Positions 1-6,085 of a stretch of DNA of 64,000 nucleotides are shown piece after piece (within the stretch, counting starts at the first letter, position 1; the number at the start of each line of letters is the position of its first letter). The stretch lies in contig NZ_PKUU01000007.1 of assembly GCF_002899675.1 (NCBI RefSeq), positions 124,001 to 188,000 of the forward strand, read 5' to 3'. Position numbers and translations under genes: made by a program. The notes below the pieces were generated by a model that saw only the letters and a program-made list of their open reading frames with translations, was not told where the DNA came from and did no database searches. The DNA comes from Clostridium sp. chh4-2. GTDB lineage: Bacteria; Bacillota; Clostridia; Lachnospirales; Lachnospiraceae.

Positions 1-369
1 AAGCTTAAAAATCCGCCTAAAAAAGATGCCCAAATTCCGGTAGAAAGAGCTTTTCCGGCTTCTCCCCGCTCCGCCATGGGATTTCCGTCAAAAGTTGTGG
101 CGATAGAAGACGGTGTTCCCGGTATTTTCAGTAAAACAGCAGAAACCAGCCCGCCTGAAATCCCCCCGATATAAAGTCCCACCAGCAAACACATGGCCGA
201 TGTGCTGTTCATCGCATAAGTTGCCGGCAGACAAAGAGCCACTGCCATCGTCGCAGTCAAGCCCGGGACTGAGCCGAATATAATCCCCAAAGCCGTTCCC
301 CCAATTATAAGAAGCAGGTTTCCCGCAGTAAAAACGGCCTGGAGTCCATTTAAAATTAATTCCATCATC
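1..369 (-). CDS. tctA: TctA family tripartite tricarboxylate transporter large permease (partial, apparent start-proximal frameshift)
   Basis: This is the N-terminal part of the large multi-TM permease subunit of a TTT carboxylate transporter; the gene runs off the left edge. The homologous frame occupies about 365 to 1 and reads LNGLQAVFTAGNLLLIIGG, then the typical FGSVPGLTATMAVAL and IPGTPSSIATTFDGNPMA signatures of TctA. However, the only good start (tandem ATG at 369 and 366, behind AGAGG) is in a different frame. In the TctA frame a TGA lies at 366-368, and no ATG, GTG or TTG precedes the conserved region. Removing one base from the GAAA, TTTT or AAA run at about 350-364 would join ATG to the TctA frame. 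So either a one-base insertion, a sequencing error or a non-canonical start is present. It follows tctB by 23 bases. Confidence 0.8.
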
Positions 370-392
370 TACCTCTGCTTTCCCAACCTGTC

Positions 393-896
393 TCATGGAT
401 TCCATCCAAGCACTCCCGCAGGAAGCAGAACATCAAAAAATGTCCGGAATCCATAAAATAACGCAGGAGAAATGATACAGGCAATCAATAAAAACAACCA
501 GATCTTTTTTGTGTCAAAACAGGAAAGTATAAACATCTGCAGGCACAGATACACCGCAGTGGTAATCACAAATCCAATAGCCCTTATGGTTACGACATAG
601 ATTACCAGAAGAAGAAATGTCATAAGTTCCGGCAGCCGTTCTTTTGAGAACAAACTGCCTTGCTCCAAGGTTTCCCTGCCAATTTCCTGCCGTTTCACCT
701 CTTTCACACCATCCATAAGAATTAATGATGCCAGCACAAATATAACAATGGTCACAATTCTTGGAACTACCGCTGGATTTCCATAAGTACTGATGGATGA
801 TTTTCCAAATGCACTGGTAGAGCAAAAGGCCCAGATGGAAAATACAACCAGAAAAATCCCTGAGGCCGCATCTTTATTTTTTAAAAATCTCATCAT
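393..896 (-). CDS. tctB: TctB family tripartite tricarboxylate transporter small subunit
   Basis: This is the small four-helix membrane subunit of a TTT transporter, which pairs with TctA in the membrane and works with the periplasmic-type receptor TctC. The 167-residue length fits TctB. Four hydrophobic segments are visible: about 12-30, 45-62, 92-118 and 130-155, with a charged cytoplasmic stretch between the second and third. It sits between tctC (27 bases upstream) and tctA in the usual small operon. The start could be either of two adjacent ATGs (896 or 893) behind AAAGGA. The substrate is not visible in the sequence; di- and tricarboxylates are usual for the family. Confidence 0.85.
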   Translation of the reverse strand: MMRFLKNKDAASGIFLVVFSIWAFCSTSAFGKSSISTYGNPAVVPRIVTIVIFVLASLILMDGVKEVKRQEIGRETLEQGSLFSKERLPELMTFLLLVIYVVTIRAIGFVITTAVYLCLQMFILSCFDTKKIWLFLLIACIISPALFYGFRTFFDVLLPAGVLGWNP

Positions 897-923
897 CCAT
901 TCCTTTCTTTTTCAGATCTTCTC

Positions 924-1931
924 TTATTTGAAAATATCCGAATACTTGTTAAAGTCCTCATATACTCCCCGCATATAATCGATAGATTCCTCAGGATTCA
1001 TATATTTTAACGTGATATAGTAATCATCATAGAATTTCTTCTGTGCTTCTTCGTCGGAACACACCTTTTCCATAGCTGTCGAAAAGGCTGATACAACCTC
1101 TTTCGGAGTATCTTTTGGAAATGCGTAATAATAAAATTTTGTGTTCAGGCAGTCCGCTTCATATCCCAATTCCTTTACTGTCGGCACATCCGGAAATAAC
1201 GGATGTCTCTGTTCGGCAAACACCGCTAAAGGCTTAAAATCTCCTGATTCCAGATAAGATTTTGCAGAAACATAATAACCTGCGTAAGTTGCCACCTGGT
1301 TGCTGAGCAAGGCCGCCGCATCCTCGGTAGCCGAACCAAAATCAACGAGATTGAAATCAACGTCTGCCAGTCTTTCTATAATGGCCGCGCTTAAATGTGA
1401 CATATTGCCCGTTCCTGACAGCGCAATATTTACTTTCCCTGGATTCTTTCTGGCATCTTCTATCACGTCGCCCAAATCATTATAATCTGACTTTCCATTT
1501 CCCAGCCATATGTAGCAGTCATCCTGCATTGCAATACCAGCAACTTCAAAATCATCAATGTAGGAAAAATCAGATGCCCCCGTTACCATATTCACCAGGG
1601 CCGCATATTGGTAAAATAACACCGTATATCCGTCCGGCTTGGCATTCAAAACCTCTCTGGAACCGGTAACGCCAGCCGCCCCTTTTATATTATTCACAAC
1701 TACGGATACCCCCAGTTCCTTTTCTAAATATGTGGCAAACAATCTGGCGCACAAATCCGTGTCGCCTCCGCTCCCCAGTGGTACGATCACCTGAATGGAA
1801 TATTTGGGGTAATCCGTCATTACCGTATCCACTTTTGTCTCTTCATTCTTCTTTTTCGAACATCCCCCCAGCAAACTCACCCAAAGAATACAGCTGATTA
1901 CGATACAAATCATCCTTTTGATCTTTTTCAT
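924..1931 (-). CDS. tctC: TctC/Bug family tricarboxylate-binding lipoprotein
   Basis: This is the extracytoplasmic substrate receptor of the TTT transporter. Residues 1-23 form a lipoprotein signal peptide with a lipobox ending GGC, so the mature protein should be tethered by a lipid-modified cysteine outside the membrane. The body has Bug-fold features: VIVPLGSGGDTDLCARLFA near the N terminus, KPDGYTVLFYQ in the middle and a VPTVKELGYE motif near residue 245. The 335-residue length is typical. It is the first gene of the tctCBA operon. Its promoter is at 2009-2037, and an array of 11-bp repeats lies in its leader, so repression by the divergent GntR-type regulator is likely (inference). Confidence 0.9.
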   Translation of the reverse strand: MKKIKRMICIVISCILWVSLLGGCSKKKNEETKVDTVMTDYPKYSIQVIVPLGSGGDTDLCARLFATYLEKELGVSVVVNNIKGAAGVTGSREVLNAKPDGYTVLFYQYAALVNMVTGASDFSYIDDFEVAGIAMQDDCYIWLGNGKSDYNDLGDVIEDARKNPGKVNIALSGTGNMSHLSAAIIERLADVDFNLVDFGSATEDAAALLSNQVATYAGYYVSAKSYLESGDFKPLAVFAEQRHPLFPDVPTVKELGYEADCLNTKFYYYAFPKDTPKEVVSAFSTAMEKVCSDEEAQKKFYDDYYITLKYMNPEESIDYMRGVYEDFNKYSDIFK

Positions 1932-1964
1932 ATGAAAACTGCCCTCCTTCTACTTACTCGTCAC

Positions 1965-2008
1965 CTTGTACCCAGCTTGTATCTCACTTGTATCCAAGCT
2001 GTACTTAA
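1965..2008 (-). promoter_or_regulatory. Four tandem 11-bp operator-like repeats in the tctC leader
   Basis: On the plus strand, four 11-base units follow one another from 1965, 1976, 1987 and 1998: CTTGTACCCAG, CTTGTATCTCA, CTTGTATCCAA and GCTGTACTTAA. The unit at 1987-1998 reads CTTGTATCCAAG, a near-palindrome of the type bound by GntR/FCD proteins. The array begins a few bases downstream of the tctC -10 box, so a bound regulator would block transcription. A related CATGTATCCAAG lies at 2267-2278. Confidence 0.6.
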
Positions 2009-2037
2009 ATTATAGTCTTCCCTAAATTTCAAGTCAA
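2009..2037 (-). promoter_or_regulatory. Sigma-A promoter of tctCBA
   Basis: On the minus strand TTGACT (2032-2037) and TATAAT (2009-2014) are separated by exactly 17 bases. The predicted transcription start lies inside or just before the 11-bp repeat array. Confidence 0.75.
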
Positions 2038-2186
2038 TTAGCAAACACGCACAAAGTTATTCTGTAAAATCTGTCTAGTATTACTTATTTCCATAATATA
2101 ACTGTCTTCACTTCACATTTTACACTTGATTTTCTCAAAAATAATGATATATTCAGAGGTATACATCGGGTTTTACCTCTTAGATG

Positions 2187-2215
2187 CTGACAAGGGCATT
2201 ATAGAATGATATAAT
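2187..2215 (+). promoter_or_regulatory. Sigma-A promoter of the GntR regulator
   Basis: CTGACA (2187-2192) and TATAAT (2210-2215) have a 17-base spacer. This predicts a leader of roughly 75 bases before the regulator start at 2296. Confidence 0.6.
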
Positions 2216-2266
2216 GTTTTTATGGATAAATTTGGAAATACATATAGGGTACTTTCTTGCATTTAT

Positions 2267-2278
2267 CATGTATCCAAG
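2267..2278 (+). promoter_or_regulatory. Single operator-like site in the gntR leader
   Basis: CATGTATCCAAG matches the central 1987-1998 unit of the tctC array in 11 of 12 positions. It lies between the gntR promoter and its start codon, which suggests autoregulation by roadblock (inference). Confidence 0.45.
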
Positions 2279-2295
2279 TTAAAAGGAGAATATGG

Positions 2296-2973
2296 ATGAT
2301 GGCTCTAACACAACCGTTAAAAGAATATGCATATAACAACATAAAAGAAAAAATACTCAGCTGCGAGTACTATCCCAACATGATTTTGAGCGAAGATATG
2401 CTGTGCACCGACTTAAATATCAGCAGAACTCCGGTCAGAGATGCCCTAAGCCGTCTTAGCCAGGATAATCTTGTTATCATTGTTCCTAAAAAAGGGATTT
2501 TCGTGCAGGGAATCACGCTGAATGAAATGAAAAATATTTATGATGTCCGGATCATTATGGAACCGCAGATTATTTTAAATTATGGCATGAATGCTGACAT
2601 GGCCACTTTGAGAAAATTCCATGAGGAATTTCGGCAGTTTGACGTGGATGAGGCCAGTCCCATCATGTTCACCAAACTGGATTCTGATTTTCACCGATTC
2701 ATTTTTGCTATGGCTCAAAACACTTATTTTAATCAGCTTTATACTAATATCAGCAACCAGAACTTCCGCATTTCCGTAATAAGCGGCTGTGAACTTGGAA
2801 AACGCCGTCACGACAGTATGGACGAACATATCCAGATCATAGAATCCATTACCAAACAGGATTTAGAAAGCGCTGCAAAACTCATGGAATCCCATATCAC
2901 GAAAGCCCGCCAATGCAAGCTGGAGCTTCTGCTGTCCAGCAATAGTTTTTCCGATAAACTGTCATTAAATTAA
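2296..2973 (+). CDS. GntR family transcriptional regulator with FCD domain
   Basis: This is a DNA-binding regulator of 225 residues, probably controlling the divergent tctCBA transporter in response to a carboxylate. Residues about 5-70 form the winged helix: LKEYAYNNIKEKILSCEY, then the typical ISRTPVRDALSRLSQDNLV recognition region and a PKKGIFVQGI wing. Residues about 75-215 are a helical FCD effector domain, with DSDFHRFIF and a C-terminal SHITKAR helix carrying candidate metal-ligand histidines. The frame is open from a TTG at 2257, but AGGAG at 2284-2288 places the start at ATG 2296 (7-base spacer). A GNAT gene follows 47 bases downstream. Confidence 0.88.
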   Translation: MMALTQPLKEYAYNNIKEKILSCEYYPNMILSEDMLCTDLNISRTPVRDALSRLSQDNLVIIVPKKGIFVQGITLNEMKNIYDVRIIMEPQIILNYGMNADMATLRKFHEEFRQFDVDEASPIMFTKLDSDFHRFIFAMAQNTYFNQLYTNISNQNFRISVISGCELGKRRHDSMDEHIQIIESITKQDLESAAKLMESHITKARQCKLELLLSSNSFSDKLSLN

Positions 2974-3020
2974 TTTTTTACCGCAAATCTAATCATTAAA
3001 ATTTTAAGAAGGTGAATACT

Positions 3021-3530
3021 ATGGAATTAGTCATACCCAGTAAAAAATATTATCAATCCTACGTCAGCGCAATAGACGAATACCGCCGTCATAATGTCAC
3101 CACCTATGATTTTTTAGACGTCAACATCTGTGATATTTTCCAGCTGATCGAGGACTACAGAAATGGTAATAATCTGCCGGAAGGATATGTAAAAGGGACC
3201 TATTTGTGGTTAACAGAAGGCGATGAATTTCTTGGGGAAGTATCAATTCGTCACAGTCTGACGGATTCTTTGCTGCGCATTGGCGGAAATATAGGTTATG
3301 GAGTAAGATTTTCAAGATGGAATGAGGGGTTGGGCACAGTCATGCTTTCAAAGGCTTTGATCTATGCGAAAGATGTCATCAGACTTGACAGAGTCTTAAT
3401 CACTTGTAATGATAACAACTATGGTTCTGCCCGCGTTATCGAAAAAAACGGTGGACAGCTGCAGGATAAAATCATAAATACCATTGACGGTATTGAGCGA
3501 TTGACCAGAAGATATTGGATTGAGTTATAA
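3021..3530 (+). CDS. GNAT family N-acetyltransferase
   Basis: This is a 169-residue acetyltransferase of the GNAT fold that transfers acetyl from acetyl-CoA to an unidentified amine. GYGVRFSRWNEGLGTVMLSKAL (about residues 95-116) corresponds to the core beta-4 strand and acetyl-CoA pyrophosphate-binding loop, here with RWNEGLG in place of the usual QxxGxG/A. CNDNNYGSARVIEKNGG is the familiar motif B region. A GTG at 3012 is in frame, but AGAAGG at 3007-3012 spaces correctly to ATG 3021. It lies 47 bases behind the GntR gene and may be co-transcribed; a link to carboxylate uptake is not evident. Confidence 0.85.
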   Translation: MELVIPSKKYYQSYVSAIDEYRRHNVTTYDFLDVNICDIFQLIEDYRNGNNLPEGYVKGTYLWLTEGDEFLGEVSIRHSLTDSLLRIGGNIGYGVRFSRWNEGLGTVMLSKALIYAKDVIRLDRVLITCNDNNYGSARVIEKNGGQLQDKIINTIDGIERLTRRYWIEL

Positions 3531-3556
3531 CGCTGTTGAACATAAATTGATTATAG

Positions 3557-3790
3557 AACTCCCCCATCTGTAAAGGCCCTAAAAAACTGTTCTTCCTTTG
3601 TTCACTGTATGAAGCGAATCCACATTATTGGAACAGATCCGCACCTTACACTGAGTTGTCAAAACAGTTTTTCTGGGCCTATGCACTCCATGGCATGATA
3701 GTAGGAAAAATGGACGCAATCAATAACCTATTCACGGTCAGCTATCGCCGACACAAGCTTCCACAGTCACCCTCCCTCCCAATTTTGATA
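3557..3790 (+). other. Gene-like open frame without a start (possible gene remnant)
   Basis: Between the convergent GNAT and cyclase genes, one plus-strand frame stays open from 3557 (after TAG at 3554-3556) into the 3' end of the cyclase gene. It has no suitable start near its left end. Its composition is protein-like, including the stretches NPHYWNRSAPYTELSKQFF and AYALHGMIVGKMDAINNLF. I do not recognise the family. It could be the tail of a decayed gene or chance. Confidence 0.25.
3574..3680. repeat. 18-bp inverted repeat with 71-base loop
   Basis: AGGCCCTAAAAAACTGTT at 3574-3591 pairs with AACAGTTTTTCTGGGCCT at 3663-3680 in 16 of 18 positions; the two mismatches are adjacent. The loop is 71 bases, too long for an ordinary terminator. 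It lies between convergent genes and could be a remnant of a small mobile element or a structured transcript end. Confidence 0.5.
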
Positions 3791-3791
3791 A

Positions 3792-6017
3792 TTACTCCAA
3801 AACGGTGCCTCTCTCAGCCTTAATCTCCTGCAGCCGCTTGTATTCCGTTATATCCGCGCAATTAATCAGGTATGCATTACTATCGCCCCATTCCATCGCA
3901 TAATACCGTATCTTGGTCCAGACGTCATATTGTGGGTTATAAACCTCTGTGGCACCTGTTAACGGACATTTTTCGCAGGGCGTGCTCCGATCAAAAAATG
4001 CTTGATAACAAGTCATGCCAACCTTAGCAGACGGATCGAGCCTAAGCGTCTTTTGATTCAGATACAACAGTTCATAAGTATCCTTATGAATAACATAGAT
4101 ATAGGCGTCCTGCATATTCAGGATCGTGTTGAGTTTGACCATGATCTGCTCGTTTCGGTCCTCCTCCCGTTTTTTCAAAAGGAATGTAGTCAGAATCTGG
4201 GCAATCAGAGAGAGCATGCCAATCTCTTCTTTATTCCACATTCTCACCCCCGTGCACTCATCAAACCCGATAAAACCACGGAATTCCTCCCCATCATACA
4301 ACGCGCACTGGAGTGTAGAACAGATTCCCTGATTCTCAAAAAGCGCAGTCTGGGCCGGGGTAAGAGAATGGATATCCCGGCAATAAAAAATAGACTTATC
4401 CCGAAACAGCTCCTTGTACCCCTTCACATTCTCATAAGGATATTGCTGTAGAAACTCCTTTTGTGGTGTAATTCCCTTATTACACCATTCATATGTATTA
4501 TTGGTATATTTTCCGTCATCGCTGTTTTCAAAAACATAAGCCCGGCTCACATCGAACCGTCTGCCCACAATTTCCAAAATTGCTTGAACGGCAATGTCGA
4601 TATCATGGGTATCATACAGAATTTGGAACACGTAATTAACTAAATCCCCAGACTTACCGCTTACGATTTGGTCGGAATCAATAGCCGCTCCCAGAGAGGA
4701 ATACCCAATTCGGTCCATTGCCTCCATACTTTTAACATCATATCGGGCGTACTGGTTTTTTCCCTGGCTTTTAGCCTGGTACAATGCCAAATCTGCACAG
4801 TGATACAGGGTATGGTAATCAGTGCCGTCCCACGGATAAATGGACAGACCAATGCTGCATGTCACCTCAACAGACCGTTTTTCTTCCTGAAACAGCTGCC
4901 GGAACATCGCCAGAAGCTTCCTGGCCTTTCCTTCGGCAACTGAGGTTGAAGGAAGATCTTTTAAGAAAATTGCGAATTCGTCCCCGCCAATTCTGCCGAT
5001 CACATCCGACTTCCGTGTCAGCTTTTTCATGCCTGCCGCCAGTTCAGCCAATACTGCGTCCCCAAACAGGTGTCCCTGTCTGTCGTTCACCAGCTTAAAA
5101 TTATCCACATCAATAATAAACATGGCACAGACCGTCTCCGGCTTGCCATTCAGATACTGTTCTGCCCTATGTTCCATTTCGGAATGATTATAAAGACCGG
5201 TCAGAGCGTCCAGTTCCGCCCTCTTGCGCAAATCTTCCACCATCCGTTTCTCTTCATCAATGTCTGAAATGGTTCCTACTGCGCGCAGTGGTTTGTTGTC
5301 TGCGTCATATTGAGTAGTTGCCCGGAGCCTGCACCAAATGTATAGACCTTTTGCGTTTCGGATACGTACGTCCAGTACCGAATTAGGTGCCCCTCTTTTT
5401 ATATCATCCATAACGTCGGCCATGGGCTCAATATCATCGGGATAGAAATGCCGGAGCAGTTCTTCCTTCTGCAGGCTGCTGTCATAATTCGGCGCATACC
5501 CAAATTTTGCCAGCCAATTAGGAGAGAAGGAAATTGTATCCGCACAAATATCCCACTCAAAAATGATATCTGAAGATTGATTCATGATGATTTCCAGATG
5601 CTCCAGCGACAAACGAAGCTTCTCCTGTGCATCACGCACCTCGGTGAGATCCAGAAAAATACAAAAAAAGCGTTCTTCCCGTCCGTCACCGAACAACTGA
5701 GCGCTGTTGGCGACCCATTTGTAGCTTCCGTCCTTACATAGTATCCGATAACTCATAGAAAGCCGGTCACCTTGACTTAACTGGCGGTTTACTTCGATCA
5801 GAAAATTTTGCCGATCTGCCATATGAATCATTGCGAGGAACTGATTTTGAAACTGTCCTGCCAGTTCTTCTCTGGTAAATCCGAACATATCAAGGAAGCC
5901 ATTGTTAACTTCAACAATGGTATAATCACCGTCATTCCGGCATTGCATAACTCCACCAGGAATAAGGTTTAATATAGCCTCGCCCTCCTGGCTGAGTCCT
6001 TTCAGCAGTCTCTGCAC
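3792..6017 (-). CDS. Diguanylate cyclase with PAS-PAS-GGDEF-GAF-PAS architecture
   Basis: This cytoplasmic protein of 741 residues should make cyclic di-GMP. Two PAS domains (about 1-130 and 140-265, each ending in a PAC-like LTEVRDAQ or ISDIDEEKR segment) precede a complete GGDEF domain (about 268-430). The GGDEF motif is intact in IGRIGGDEFAIFL, and RKSD five residues before it forms the RxxD product-inhibition site. A GAF-like domain (about 450-615) and a third PAS (about 630-735) with STPCEKCPLTG follow. The GTG start at 6017 is supported by GGAGG seven bases upstream; an overlapping ATG at 6017-6019 is out of frame. It is 68 bases downstream of a hybrid kinase and probably in its operon. 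It has no transmembrane segment, so it likely senses cytoplasmic cues. Confidence 0.9.
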   Translation of the reverse strand: MQRLLKGLSQEGEAILNLIPGGVMQCRNDGDYTIVEVNNGFLDMFGFTREELAGQFQNQFLAMIHMADRQNFLIEVNRQLSQGDRLSMSYRILCKDGSYKWVANSAQLFGDGREERFFCIFLDLTEVRDAQEKLRLSLEHLEIIMNQSSDIIFEWDICADTISFSPNWLAKFGYAPNYDSSLQKEELLRHFYPDDIEPMADVMDDIKRGAPNSVLDVRIRNAKGLYIWCRLRATTQYDADNKPLRAVGTISDIDEEKRMVEDLRKRAELDALTGLYNHSEMEHRAEQYLNGKPETVCAMFIIDVDNFKLVNDRQGHLFGDAVLAELAAGMKKLTRKSDVIGRIGGDEFAIFLKDLPSTSVAEGKARKLLAMFRQLFQEEKRSVEVTCSIGLSIYPWDGTDYHTLYHCADLALYQAKSQGKNQYARYDVKSMEAMDRIGYSSLGAAIDSDQIVSGKSGDLVNYVFQILYDTHDIDIAVQAILEIVGRRFDVSRAYVFENSDDGKYTNNTYEWCNKGITPQKEFLQQYPYENVKGYKELFRDKSIFYCRDIHSLTPAQTALFENQGICSTLQCALYDGEEFRGFIGFDECTGVRMWNKEEIGMLSLIAQILTTFLLKKREEDRNEQIMVKLNTILNMQDAYIYVIHKDTYELLYLNQKTLRLDPSAKVGMTCYQAFFDRSTPCEKCPLTGATEVYNPQYDVWTKIRYYAMEWGDSNAYLINCADITEYKRLQEIKAERGTVLE

Positions 6018-6036
6018 ATTTATTCCTCCTCACAAT

Positions 6037-6062
6037 CCGGAAACTCCATGGGAAGTTTCCGG
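6037..6062. repeat. Intercistronic hairpin between kinase and cyclase genes
   Basis: CCGGAAACT (6037-6045) and AGTTTCCGG (6054-6062) form a perfect 9-bp stem with an 8-base loop, just upstream of the cyclase ribosome binding site. There is no U-tract, so a role in RNA stability or translation is more likely than full termination. Confidence 0.55.
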
Positions 6063-6085
6063 GCCTCTACACATTTGGATGGGAA

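Noticed and set aside
88..405. 105-codon minus-strand frame covering the tctA region
   Set aside because: Its product has no family features, while the next frame encodes clear TctA sequence. I treat it as the out-of-frame product of the tctA start.
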